Below, in pieces: positions 26,429-34,831 of a DNA stretch of 64,000 nucleotides. Position 1 is the stretch's first letter; every line of letters starts with the position of its first letter. The stretch comes from Nonomuraea aurantiaca (lineage in GTDB: Bacteria > Actinomycetota > Actinomycetes > Streptosporangiales > Streptosporangiaceae): contig NZ_JAIWNB010000019.1 in assembly GCF_020215705.1 (NCBI RefSeq), forward strand, positions 124,001 to 188,000, read 5' to 3'. The notes below the pieces were generated by a model, which saw only the letters and a program-made list of their open reading frames with translations, was not told the origin of the DNA and did not search any database. The position numbers were made by a program, and so were the translations under genes.

Positions 26429-28024
26429 TCAGGCCGGGGCGACCGTGACCTTGGCGGGCTTGCTCTCGTTCTGCAGGCGGTCGAGGGAGGTCACCAGATA
26501 GGTGCCAGGCGCGTTGGTGGTGAACGTGGGCGCGGTGACCACGGCCACCAGGTTGCGGGCGTCCACGGCCTGGCAGTCCTGGCCCGACTTCGGGACCTCG
26601 TAGACCACGTACGAGCGGGCCCCATGACTGGCGTTCCACGAGACGACCGAGCCGGCCGCCTTGACCGCGGCGGGTTTGGCCGGGGCCTCGCCGCCGCGGT
26701 CCTTGATGAGCGGCAGCAGCGCCGGGCGGCTGTAGTGCTCCTTGGCCAGGCGGTCGATGGCGCCCAGCGGGTTGCTGAGCAGCTGCGCGGCGCTGAAGTA
26801 GACGTCGCCGCCGATCTGCCGGTATTCGCGGTTGAGCGTCAGATGGGCGGACAGCTCGCCCGCCTTGGTCCACGCCTTGTCGTCCTTGGCGCCCACCCGG
26901 TAGAGGGCCTGGCCGATGTAGAGGTCGACGCCGGTGCCCTTGACCTCGTTGGCCCACCAGGGCGCCAGGGCCCGGTAGTCGGCCGCCTTGAAGCCGCGCG
27001 ACCAGTAGAGCTGCGGCATCACGTAGTCGACCGTGCCCGCCTTGATCCAGTGCCGCGCATCCGCATAAATCGAGTCATAGGCCGACATGCCGGCAGTCTT
27101 GGAGCCCGTCGGATCCTCCGACTTGTTGCGCCAGATGCCGAACGGGCTGACGCCGAACTTGACGTACTTTTTGGTCGCGTGCACGGCCTCGTCGACCTGG
27201 GCGATCAGCTTGTCGACGTTGTCGCGCCGCCAGTCGGCCAGGTTCTTGCCCTTGCCATACTTTGTAAAGGCAGCCGCGTCGTCGAACGTGCCGCCGCTGC
27301 CCGGATACGGGTAGAAATAGTCGTCGAAGTGCACCCCGTCGATGTCATAGCGTCGCGTCACGTCGGTGACGACCTTGGCGACGTGCTCGCGGACCTGCGG
27401 CAGGCCGGGGTTGTAGTAGAGGCGCCCGTCATACTTGACCGTCCAGCCCGGGTGCTGACGGGCTGGGTGGCCGGCGGGCAGCTTGGCCACGTCGCCGTCG
27501 TAGGAGGCGCGATAGGGGTTGAACCAGGCGTGAAACTCCAGGCCGCGCTTGTGGGCCTCGGCGATGAGGAACGGCAGCGGGTCCCAGCCCGGGTCCTTGC
27601 CGGCCGTGCCGGTCAGATATTGCGTCCACGGCTCTAGCGAGGACTTGTAGAGCGCGTCGGAGGCCGGCCGCACCTGTACGAACACCGCGTTGAAGCGGCG
27701 TTTGACCGCCGCGTCCAGGATCTTGACGTAGTCGGCCTGCTGCCTGGCGACGGAGAGGCCGGTGCGCGAGGGCCAGTCGATGTTCTTGACCGTGGCGATC
27801 CAGACGCCACGCAGCTGACGCTTGGGGTAGCGGACGTCGGCGGTGCAGGTGGCCCCGTCCCGAGTGACGACCGCCGTCTTCTTCGCGGCGGTGGTCGAGG
27901 CGGTCACCGCGGGTGTCTGCTTGGCTCCCGGTCCGAAGAGGTAGGCGGCGCCGACGGTGACGGTGGCGAGGGCGGCAGCGGCGATGAGAGGGCGTCCGTT
28001 TCGCATGATGTTCCAGTCTGGCAT
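26429..28024 (-). CDS. GHL10/DUF187 family glycoside-hydrolase-like exported protein
   Basis: A 531-residue protein with an N-terminal signal or anchor (hydrophobic stretch near residues 11-32). A GHL10-type TIM barrel follows, starting L-R-G-V-W-I-A-T-V-K-N-I-D-W-P-S (about 70-85). It also has V-F-V-Q-V-R-P-A-S-D-A-L-Y, E-F-H-A-W-F-N-P-Y-R and D-G-V-H-F-D-D-Y-F-Y-P-Y. A beta-rich C-terminal domain (about 440-531) resembles an fn3-like module. Relatives are bacterial cell-surface proteins thought to act on envelope glycans. The start could be the next Met, six codons later. Confidence 0.85.
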   Translation of the reverse strand: MPDWNIMRNGRPLIAAAALATVTVGAAYLFGPGAKQTPAVTASTTAAKKTAVVTRDGATCTADVRYPKRQLRGVWIATVKNIDWPSRTGLSVARQQADYVKILDAAVKRRFNAVFVQVRPASDALYKSSLEPWTQYLTGTAGKDPGWDPLPFLIAEAHKRGLEFHAWFNPYRASYDGDVAKLPAGHPARQHPGWTVKYDGRLYYNPGLPQVREHVAKVVTDVTRRYDIDGVHFDDYFYPYPGSGGTFDDAAAFTKYGKGKNLADWRRDNVDKLIAQVDEAVHATKKYVKFGVSPFGIWRNKSEDPTGSKTAGMSAYDSIYADARHWIKAGTVDYVMPQLYWSRGFKAADYRALAPWWANEVKGTGVDLYIGQALYRVGAKDDKAWTKAGELSAHLTLNREYRQIGGDVYFSAAQLLSNPLGAIDRLAKEHYSRPALLPLIKDRGGEAPAKPAAVKAAGSVVSWNASHGARSYVVYEVPKSGQDCQAVDARNLVAVVTAPTFTTNAPGTYLVTSLDRLQNESKPAKVTVAPA

Positions 28025-28095
28025 TGGCTCCGACGTGCGCAGGCCGGAAAAAAGAAATCGTTTCGTGATGTTCGAGTGGCCAGAGTAATGGATGT

Positions 28096-28122
28096 GCCGG
28101 GAGGGACGGCGTCCCTCCCGGC
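28096..28122 (-). terminator. Hairpin after the EF-G-like gene
   Basis: GCCGGGAGGGAC and GTCCCTCCCGGC form a 12-bp stem with a 3-nt loop, 14 nt beyond the stop of the EF-G-like gene (minus strand). There is no T-run. Confidence 0.6.
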
Positions 28123-28136
28123 CTCTGTCCCGTACG

Positions 28137-30275
28137 TCAGTCCGTGACGGCGACCTTCTCCGCCACGTGCGTCGGCAGCGGCTCGTAGCGCAGGAACGCC
28201 CGCTGGAAGGTGCCCGTGCCGTGCGACATGGACCGCAGGTCGATCGCGTAGCGGGTGATCTCCAGCTCGGGCACCTCGGCCTTGACCAGGGTGCGTCCGG
28301 TGCCCACCGGCTCGGTGCCGAGAACCCGTCCGCGCCGCGACGACAGATCCGACATCACCGAGCCCACGTAGTCGTCGGCCACCAGCACCGACAGCTCGTC
28401 GACCGGCTCCAGCAGCAGCGTCGGCACCTTGGCCGCGGCCTCCTTGAGTGCCAGCTGCCCGGCGATCTGGAAGGCCATGTCGGAGGAGTCGACCGAGTGG
28501 GCCTTGCCGTCGTACAGCGTGACGCGCACGTCCACCATCGGATAGCCGGCGACGACGCCTCGCTCCATCTGCGCGCGCACGCCCTTCTCGACCGACGGGA
28601 TGAACTGCCGGGGCACCACCCCGCCGACGATCTTGTCCACGAACTCGAACCCGCCGCCGGACGGCAGCGGCTCCACTTCCAGATGGCAGATCGCGAACTG
28701 GCCGTGACCGCCCGTCTGCTTGACGTTGCGGCCCATCGCCTGGCACTTGCCGCCGAACGTCTCGCGCAGCGGCACCCGCAGGTCGATGCGCTCGACCTCG
28801 ACGCCGTGCCGCTTGGACAGCCGGTCGAGGAGCACGTCGGTGTGGGCCTCGCCCATGCACCAGAGCACGAGCTGCCTGGTCTCGGCGTTGTTCTCCAGCC
28901 GGAGCGTCGGGTCCTCGGCCACCAGGCGGCCCAGCGCCTGTGACAGCTTGTCCTCGTCGGCCTTGGACTTGGCCTGGATGGCGACGGGCAGCAGTGGCTC
29001 GGGCGTCTCCCACGCCGTCATGAGCAGGGGTTTGTCCACCTCCGACAGGGTGTCGCCGGTCTCGGCCCGGGAGAGCTTGGCCACCGCGATGATGTCGCCC
29101 GCCACCCCCTTCGGCGCGCCGCGCTGCTGCTTGCCCAGGGGGCAGGTGAGGGTCCCGATGCGTTCGTCCACGTCGTGGTCCTCGTGCCCGCGCTCGGCCA
29201 GGCCGTGTCCTGACACGTGCACGGTCATGTCGGGGCGCAGGGAGCCGGAGAAGATGCGCACCAGGCTGATGCGGCCCACGTACGGGTCGCTGGTGGTCTT
29301 GACGACCTCGGCGACCAGCGGGCCGTCGGGGTCGCAGGTGATGCCCTTGACAGGCTTGCCGTCGAGGGAGGTGATCTCCGGCATCGGGTGTTCGAGCGGG
29401 GAGGGGAAGCCCTGCGTCATGAGTTCGAGCACCTCTTGGGCGCCCACGCCGATGCCGCTGCACAGCACGGGGAAGAAGCTGCCCCGCGCGACGGCCTTCT
29501 CGAGGTCCTCGATGAGGACCTTGGTGTCGATCGGCTCGCCCTCCAGGTAGCGCTCCATGAGCGACTCGTCTTCGCTCTCCTGGATGATGCCCTCGATCAG
29601 GACGCCGCGGTGCTCCTCGATCTGCGACTCGTACTCGGCGCCCGGGTCCTTCTCGGTACGCGTGCCCGTGGCGTAGTTGTAGAACTTCTGGGACAGCAGG
29701 CCGATCAGGCCGTTGACGTGCCCGTTGGTGATCACCGGCAGGTAGAGGGGGGCCACGCCGTCGCCGAAGACGTCCTGGCAGGTGGCGAGGACCTCGTCGA
29801 AGTCGGCCCGCTGGTGGTCGATCTTGGTGATCACGACGGCTCTGGGCATGCCGACCTGGCTGCACTCCTCCCACAGCATCTGGGTCAGCCCGTCGATGCC
29901 CTCCGAGGCCGACACGACGAAGAGGGCGGCGTCGGCCGCGCGCAGTCCGGCGCGCAGGTCGCCCACGAAGTCGGCGTAACCGGGGGTGTCCAGAAGATTG
30001 ATCTTGATGCTGTTGTGCACCAGCGGCGCGAGTGACAGGTTCACCGAGCGCTGCTGCCGTACCTCGACCTCGTCGAAGTCGCTGACCGTGTTTCCGTCCT
30101 CCACCCGGCCGGCCCGCTGAATGGTGCCCGTCGCGGCCAGCAGCTGCTCCACGAGGGTCGTCTTACCCGCCCCTGAATGGCCGACCAGCACGACATTGCG
30201 TATCGCATCCGCCCTGTCGGCCGCTGGTGCCCTGCCCGCGGCTCCCATGGCGTGACCAGGGTTCTTCTCTGCCAC
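28137..30275 (-). CDS. Elongation factor G-like protein (EF-G2 type)
   Basis: A 712-residue five-domain translational GTPase paralogue. The P-loop is G-H-S-G-A-G-K-T-T (32-40) and G4 is T-K-I-D. The G3 motif reads D-T-P-G-Y-A-D-F, with Tyr100 where EF-G has the catalytic His. The switch I R-G-I-T-I segment is replaced by R-S-V-N-L. Domains II to V follow at full length. Actinobacterial EF-G2 proteins are dispensable and reported to lack normal translocase activity (from memory). The GTG start is fixed by GGGAGG 5 nt upstream; the longer open frame is rejected. Confidence 0.88.
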   Translation of the reverse strand: MAEKNPGHAMGAAGRAPAADRADAIRNVVLVGHSGAGKTTLVEQLLAATGTIQRAGRVEDGNTVSDFDEVEVRQQRSVNLSLAPLVHNSIKINLLDTPGYADFVGDLRAGLRAADAALFVVSASEGIDGLTQMLWEECSQVGMPRAVVITKIDHQRADFDEVLATCQDVFGDGVAPLYLPVITNGHVNGLIGLLSQKFYNYATGTRTEKDPGAEYESQIEEHRGVLIEGIIQESEDESLMERYLEGEPIDTKVLIEDLEKAVARGSFFPVLCSGIGVGAQEVLELMTQGFPSPLEHPMPEITSLDGKPVKGITCDPDGPLVAEVVKTTSDPYVGRISLVRIFSGSLRPDMTVHVSGHGLAERGHEDHDVDERIGTLTCPLGKQQRGAPKGVAGDIIAVAKLSRAETGDTLSEVDKPLLMTAWETPEPLLPVAIQAKSKADEDKLSQALGRLVAEDPTLRLENNAETRQLVLWCMGEAHTDVLLDRLSKRHGVEVERIDLRVPLRETFGGKCQAMGRNVKQTGGHGQFAICHLEVEPLPSGGGFEFVDKIVGGVVPRQFIPSVEKGVRAQMERGVVAGYPMVDVRVTLYDGKAHSVDSSDMAFQIAGQLALKEAAAKVPTLLLEPVDELSVLVADDYVGSVMSDLSSRRGRVLGTEPVGTGRTLVKAEVPELEITRYAIDLRSMSHGTGTFQRAFLRYEPLPTHVAEKVAVTD

Positions 30276-30425
30276 ATTCGCCTCCCGCGTCGTCGGTTGA
30301 CGTGCCAACGCCGCGCCCGAGCGAGGGGACAGAAACCGCATGGACGCGGTGTGTTCACCAAATACCCCTGTGGCGGATATCACAAGGGGGGTGGGGCAAA
30401 GAAAGTCGTCGGCTCGTAAATGGCC

Positions 30426-30431
30426 TACGAT
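30426..30431 (+). promoter_or_regulatory. -10 box upstream of pgsA
   Basis: TACGAT lies 9 nt before ATG 30441. It would give an almost leaderless transcript and favours that start over ATG 30420. Confidence 0.35.
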
Positions 30432-30440
30432 CAGACCGCG

Positions 30441-31052
30441 ATGCTGAAACTCCTGCGCCCGGCCATGACCCGGATACTCACCCCGCTCGGCAGGGCTCTG
30501 GCCGCCCGCGGAATCGGGCCGAACGTCGTCACGGCGATCGGCACGATCGGCACCGTCGTCTGCGCCCTGCTCTTCTTCCCGCTGGGCCAGCTGTCCTGGG
30601 GCGCCCTGCTGATCACGGTGTTCGTGCTGTTCGACCTGCTCGACGGCCTGGTGGCCCGGCTCGGCGGCAAGGGCGGCAGCACCTGGGGGGCCTTCCTCGA
30701 CTCGACCCTGGACCGGGTGGCCGACGCGGCCATCTTTTCCGGGCTGATTCTTTACTTCATCTCGAAGGACGACGCGCTGATGGCCGCGGTGACGCTGGCC
30801 GGCCTGGTCGCCGGGACCCTGGTGTCCTACGCCAAGGCCAGGGCGGAGGGCCTGGGGCTCACCTGTGACGTGGGGCTGGCCGAGCGGCCGGAGCGCCTGG
30901 TCGTCGTGCTGGTGGCCACCTTCTTCGCCGGGCTCGGCGTGCCGTACGTCCTGCCCGCGGGGATGTGGCTGCTGGCGCTGGCCGGCGCGGTCACGGTGGT
31001 GCAGCGGGTGGTCCATGTCCACTCACAGACGCGGCAGACGAGGGAGCGATGA
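30441..31052 (+). CDS. pgsA: Phosphatidylinositol phosphate synthase (CDP-alcohol phosphatidyltransferase)
   Basis: A 203-residue membrane enzyme joining CDP-diacylglycerol to inositol phosphate, the first step to phosphatidylinositol. The family signature is intact: Asp65, Asp68, Gly69, Ala72, Arg73, Gly83, Asp87 and Asp91, with about six membrane helices. An alternative ATG 7 codons earlier (30420) is possible, but it would place the promoter box inside the gene. The stop overlaps the patA start (ATGA), so pgsA-patA-pimA is one operon for phosphatidylinositol mannosides. Confidence 0.9.
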   Translation: MLKLLRPAMTRILTPLGRALAARGIGPNVVTAIGTIGTVVCALLFFPLGQLSWGALLITVFVLFDLLDGLVARLGGKGGSTWGAFLDSTLDRVADAAIFSGLILYFISKDDALMAAVTLAGLVAGTLVSYAKARAEGLGLTCDVGLAERPERLVVVLVATFFAGLGVPYVLPAGMWLLALAGAVTVVQRVVHVHSQTRQTRER

Positions 31053-31957
31053 GCCAGAAGACGTCGGTCACCGATCGGGTCGTCGCGGCGGGGTTCGCGG
31101 CCGGATGGAAGCTCGTCCCGCTGCTGCCCCAGCGCGCGACCGCGGGGGCCTTCCGGCTGCTGGCCGACCGGGTGTGGCGCAGGCGCGGCAGGTCGGTGCG
31201 CCGTCTGGAGTCCAACCTGGCCAGGGTGACCGGGCTCGATCCCGGCAGCGACGAGCTCCGCGCGCTGAGCCGGGCCGGCATGCGCTCCTACTTCCGCTAC
31301 TTCCACGAGGTGTTCCGGCTGCCGTCGATGCGCCGCGAGGACATCGTCCGCCGCACGCACGTCACCGGCGCCGAGCACATCCACGACACGGTGGCCGCCG
31401 GGCGCGGGGTGGTGCTGGCGCTGCCGCACATGGGCAACTGGGACCAGGCCGGCGCGTGGCTGGTGGGCGTGGGCCACCCGTTCGCGACCGTCGCCGAGCG
31501 GCTCAAGCCCGAGTCGCTGTTCCGCCGCTATGTCGCCTTCCGTGAGGGACTGGGCATGGAGGTGCTGCCGCTCACGGGCGGTGACGGCCACAACTTCGGG
31601 ACACTGGCCACGCGCGTACGCCGGGGCGGCGTCGTCTGCCTGCCCGCCGAGCGCGACCTGACCAAGAGCGGCATCGAGGTGCGCTTCTTCGGCTCGGCCA
31701 CCAAGGTGCCCGCGGGCCCGCCGCTGCTGGCCGTCCAGACGGGCGCGGCGCTGCTGCCCGCCACCGTCTACTTCCACGGCGACGACTGGGGGATCGACAT
31801 CCACGAGGAGATCCCCGTGCCCGAGGAGGGCACCAGGCAGGAGAAGGTCGCCATCGTGGCGCAGCGGCTGACGGACGTCTTCGAGAAGGGCATCGCCGAG
31901 CACCCGGAGGACTGGCACATGCTGCAGCGGCTCTGGCTGGAGGACCTGGCGAGATGA
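31049..31957 (+). CDS. patA: Phosphatidylinositol mannoside acyltransferase
   Basis: A 302-residue member of the LpxL/HtrB-like acyltransferase family, which in actinobacteria acylates the mannose of PIM. The catalytic H-x4-D motif is H-M-G-N-W-D (His127, Asp132). A V-C-L-P-A-E-R-D-L segment follows, consistent with the acyltransferase core. No obvious membrane helix is seen, fitting a peripheral enzyme on the cytoplasmic face. The ATG overlaps the pgsA stop and its own stop overlaps the pimA start, in the order known from mycobacteria. Confidence 0.9.
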   Translation: MSQKTSVTDRVVAAGFAAGWKLVPLLPQRATAGAFRLLADRVWRRRGRSVRRLESNLARVTGLDPGSDELRALSRAGMRSYFRYFHEVFRLPSMRREDIVRRTHVTGAEHIHDTVAAGRGVVLALPHMGNWDQAGAWLVGVGHPFATVAERLKPESLFRRYVAFREGLGMEVLPLTGGDGHNFGTLATRVRRGGVVCLPAERDLTKSGIEVRFFGSATKVPAGPPLLAVQTGAALLPATVYFHGDDWGIDIHEEIPVPEEGTRQEKVAIVAQRLTDVFEKGIAEHPEDWHMLQRLWLEDLAR

Positions 31958-33084
31958 AGGTGGGCATCGTCTGTCCCTATTCCTGGGACATGCCCGGCGG
32001 GGTCAAACAGCACATCGACGACCTGGCCCAGGCGCTCATCGCGCAGGATCACGAGGTCTCGGTCATCGCGCCGGCCGCCGACGACGAGGAGCTGCCGCCG
32101 TACGTGACGGGCGCGGGCCGGGCCATCCCGGTGCCCTACAACGGGTCGGTGGCCAGGATGTCGTTCGGCTTCATCTCGGCGGCCCGGGTGCGGCGCTGGG
32201 TGCGCGACGGCCACTTCGACGTGCTGCACATCCACGAGCCGCTGGTGCCGAGCCTGGGCGTGCTGGCCTGCTGGGCGGCCAAGGGGCCGATCGTGGCCAC
32301 CTTCCACGCCTCCTGGACGCGCTCTCGGGCCATCGCGGTGGCCGAGCCGGTGCTGCGCAGCGCGCTGGAGAAGCTCAGCGGGCGCATCGCGGTCTCCGAC
32401 GCGGCCCGCAAGAGCCTGGTCGAGCAGTTCGGCGGCGACACCGTGCTGATCCCCAACGGCGTGACCGTCAGCCGCTACGCCCACGCCGAACCGCTCGACG
32501 GATGGGGGCCCGACGGCGCCACGCTCGGCTTCCTCGGCCGGATGGACGAGGAGCGCAAGGGCCTGCCGATCCTGCTGGACGCCTTCAAGCCGCTGGCGGC
32601 CGAACGTCCGGAGCTCAAGCTGCTCATCGCCGGGCCGGGCGACGCCAAGGACGTCTACGACCGGGTGCCCAAGGAGCTGCACGACCGGGTCACCGTCCTC
32701 GGCATGGTCAGCGAGGCCGACAAGATCCGCGCTTACCACTCGGTCGACGTGTTCTGCGCGCCCAACACCCGGGGCGAGAGCTTCGGCATCGTACTGGCCG
32801 AGGCGATGGCCTCCGGCGCGACCGTGCTGGCCAGCGACATCCCGGCCTTCCGCAAGGTGCTGGGCGAAGGCCAGGCGGGCGCGCTGTTCGCCAACGGCGA
32901 CCCGGCCTCGCTGGCCCGCGAGGCGGCGGCGCTGCTCGACGCGCCGGAGCGCCGCGCGAAGCTGGCCGCGGAGGCGCTGGTCGCGGTCGGCAAGTACGAC
33001 TGGTCGACGGTCGCCCGTGACGTGGTCCGGGTCTACGAGACGGTGACGGCAAGCGGCGCCGGCGGCGTGGAGGAAGATCTGTGA
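31954..33084 (+). CDS. pimA: Phosphatidylinositol alpha-mannosyltransferase
   Basis: A 376-residue GT4 glycosyltransferase (GT-B fold) transferring mannose from GDP-mannose to phosphatidylinositol. Visible are the N-terminal W-D-M-P-G-G-V-K-Q-H loop (about 11-20), H-I-H-E-P-L-V-P-S near residue 90, and the nucleotide-sugar E-x7-E motif E-S-F-G-I-V-L-A-E (about 273-281). Its start overlaps patA and its stop overlaps the next gene, so the four genes are translationally coupled. Confidence 0.93.
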   Translation: MKVGIVCPYSWDMPGGVKQHIDDLAQALIAQDHEVSVIAPAADDEELPPYVTGAGRAIPVPYNGSVARMSFGFISAARVRRWVRDGHFDVLHIHEPLVPSLGVLACWAAKGPIVATFHASWTRSRAIAVAEPVLRSALEKLSGRIAVSDAARKSLVEQFGGDTVLIPNGVTVSRYAHAEPLDGWGPDGATLGFLGRMDEERKGLPILLDAFKPLAAERPELKLLIAGPGDAKDVYDRVPKELHDRVTVLGMVSEADKIRAYHSVDVFCAPNTRGESFGIVLAEAMASGATVLASDIPAFRKVLGEGQAGALFANGDPASLAREAAALLDAPERRAKLAAEALVAVGKYDWSTVARDVVRVYETVTASGAGGVEEDL

Positions 33085-33623
33085 CCTCGACCATGATCGT
33101 GCTGGTCGCGGGCATCGTCGTGGTGCTCACGGCCGTCTACATCTCATGGCGAGCCGGCCGCCTCGACCGGCTGCACATCCGGCTGGAGCTGGCCCGCGAG
33201 GCGCTCGACGCCGCGCTCATGCGGCGCCGGGCCGTGGTGCTGGAGCTGGCCGGCTCCCGGCTGCTGGATCCGGCGACCTCGCTGGTGCTGGCCGCGGCGG
33301 CGCACGAGGCCAGGATGGCCGGGCCGGACGATCGCGAGCACGCCGAGAGCGACCTGTCGGGCGCGCTGCGCGCCGTGGTCGACCAGGAGCGCTTCACCGA
33401 GAAGCTGTCGGAGTCGCCCGGCGGCCAGGTGCTGCTCGAAGAGCTCGGCGCGGCCGTGGCCAAGGTCGTCTATTCGCGCCGTTTCTACAACAGCGCCGTG
33501 GGAGTCACGCGTACGGCGCAGCGGCGCTGGCTCGCCAGAGTCCTTCGCCTGGCCGGACATACCGAATTCCCCCAATTCTTCGAAATAGATGACAATCCAC
33601 CGGCGACTATGGCAACTGAATGA
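33081..33623 (+). CDS. Conserved membrane-anchored protein downstream of pimA (LemA-like)
   Basis: A 180-residue protein with one N-terminal membrane helix (about 4-22). A helical cytosolic or surface domain follows, including a coiled-coil-prone stretch (about 25-60) and a Y-S-R-R-F-Y-N-S-A-V segment near residue 130. The layout recalls LemA-like proteins. Counterparts sit after pimA in other actinobacteria, so a link with PIM or envelope biology is likely, but function is unknown. The GTG start overlaps the pimA stop by 4 nt. Confidence 0.75.
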   Translation: MTSTMIVLVAGIVVVLTAVYISWRAGRLDRLHIRLELAREALDAALMRRRAVVLELAGSRLLDPATSLVLAAAAHEARMAGPDDREHAESDLSGALRAVVDQERFTEKLSESPGGQVLLEELGAAVAKVVYSRRFYNSAVGVTRTAQRRWLARVLRLAGHTEFPQFFEIDDNPPATMATE

Positions 33624-33685
33624 CCCGATTTGGAGAGCGCCGGTAGGCTTCTTCCGTTTCTTGGCCCATGCGGAGGAGTACACAG

Positions 33686-34708
33686 GTGCGGCTACCTCGG
33701 ATGATTACCGTGACGCTGGCCGGAGCGGCGGTTCTGCTGCCGGTCGCGGCCTGCTCGTCGAACGAGCCCGCGGCGGGCAAGGCGCCGCAGGCCGCCACGG
33801 CGTCCCCGACCGAGGAGCCCGCGGCGGAGCCCGGCAAGACCCACCCGTTCACCGGACTGCCCATGGAGGGCGCCGCCAAGCCGGTGCTCGCCGTGAAGAT
33901 CGAGAACACCGCCGCCGGCAAGCCTCAGCTCGGGCTCAAGAGCGCGGACATCGTCTACATCGAGCAGGTCGAGGCCGGTCTGACCCGTCTGATGGCGGTC
34001 TTCTCCTCCAAGCTGCCGGCCAAGGTGGGGCCCGTACGCAGTGCCCGCATCTCCGACCTGCACATCGTGCCGCAGTTCGGCAAGCCCGCCTTCGCCTACT
34101 CGGGCGTGCAGTCGTTGATGCTGCCGTTCATGGCCAAGGCGTCGCTGTACGACGTCGGCGACACCCGCAACCCGGGCGCCTTCTTCCGCCAGCCGGGCCG
34201 CTTCGCCCCCTACAACCTGTTCGCCTACACCAAGAAGCTGCTGTCGCGGGCCCCGGGCGCCGACAAGGCCAAGGACATCGGCTTCACCTTCGGCGACGCC
34301 CCGGCCGACGGCGGCGTGGACAAGAAGACCTACAGCGTCAAGTGGCCCGGCGCGCGCTTCACCTTCGGCTGGTCCGAGACGGACAAGAAGTGGATGATCT
34401 GGCAGGATGGCAAGAAGGACATGGCGGCGGAGGGCGGCCAGCTCGGCGCGCCCACGATCGTGGTGCAGTACACCAAGACCGAGCGCTCCCAGTTCCACGA
34501 CAAGAACCAGAGCTACACGCCCCTGGTGCACAGCGTCGGCAAGGGCTCGGCGGTGGTGCTGCGCGACGGCAAGGCGTACAAGGCGAAGTGGGAGCGGAAG
34601 TCGGAGGAGAGCGGCACGACGTTCACCACGGAGAGTGGCGAGCCGATGAATTTCGCGCCCGGCCAGGTCTGGGTCGCGCTCGCCAGCCGCAAGCCCGTCA
34701 TCCCCTGA
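33686..34708 (+). CDS. DUF3048 lipoprotein
   Basis: A 340-residue predicted lipoprotein. The signal peptide has a lipobox V-A-A-C near residues 19-22 and an Ala/Glu/Pro-rich linker. DUF3048 (YerB-like) segments follow: P-F-T-G-L-P, V-K-I-E-N-T, V-Y-I-E-Q-V-E-A-G-L-T-R, V-G-P-V-R-S-A-R-I and F-A-Y-S-G-V-Q. The GTG start has GGAGGAG at ideal spacing, whereas the ATG 6 codons earlier overlaps that site. Function unknown; likely extracytoplasmic. Confidence 0.85.
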   Translation: MRLPRMITVTLAGAAVLLPVAACSSNEPAAGKAPQAATASPTEEPAAEPGKTHPFTGLPMEGAAKPVLAVKIENTAAGKPQLGLKSADIVYIEQVEAGLTRLMAVFSSKLPAKVGPVRSARISDLHIVPQFGKPAFAYSGVQSLMLPFMAKASLYDVGDTRNPGAFFRQPGRFAPYNLFAYTKKLLSRAPGADKAKDIGFTFGDAPADGGVDKKTYSVKWPGARFTFGWSETDKKWMIWQDGKKDMAAEGGQLGAPTIVVQYTKTERSQFHDKNQSYTPLVHSVGKGSAVVLRDGKAYKAKWERKSEESGTTFTTESGEPMNFAPGQVWVALASRKPVIP

Positions 34709-34743
34709 AATGCGCACCTAGATGTACAAGAGGGCTGATAAAT

Positions 34744-34765
34744 CCTGACACGGTGGAGTGTCAGG
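34744..34765. promoter_or_regulatory. Inverted repeat between the DUF3048 gene and pdxS
   Basis: CCTGACAC and GTGTCAGG arms flank 6 nt, 36 nt after the DUF3048 stop and about 66 nt before pdxS. It could be a weak terminator or a pdxS operator; there is no T-run. Confidence 0.45.
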
Positions 34766-34831
34766 GGAGAGGCCCTCAGGACCTACCATGGGTTTGATAA
34801 CTTACCGTTCGCTTTTGTGAGGAAGACCGTC

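Noticed and set aside
28096..28122. Operator for the EF-G-like gene
   Set aside because: The repeat lies downstream of the stop on the transcribed strand and is better explained as a terminator hairpin.
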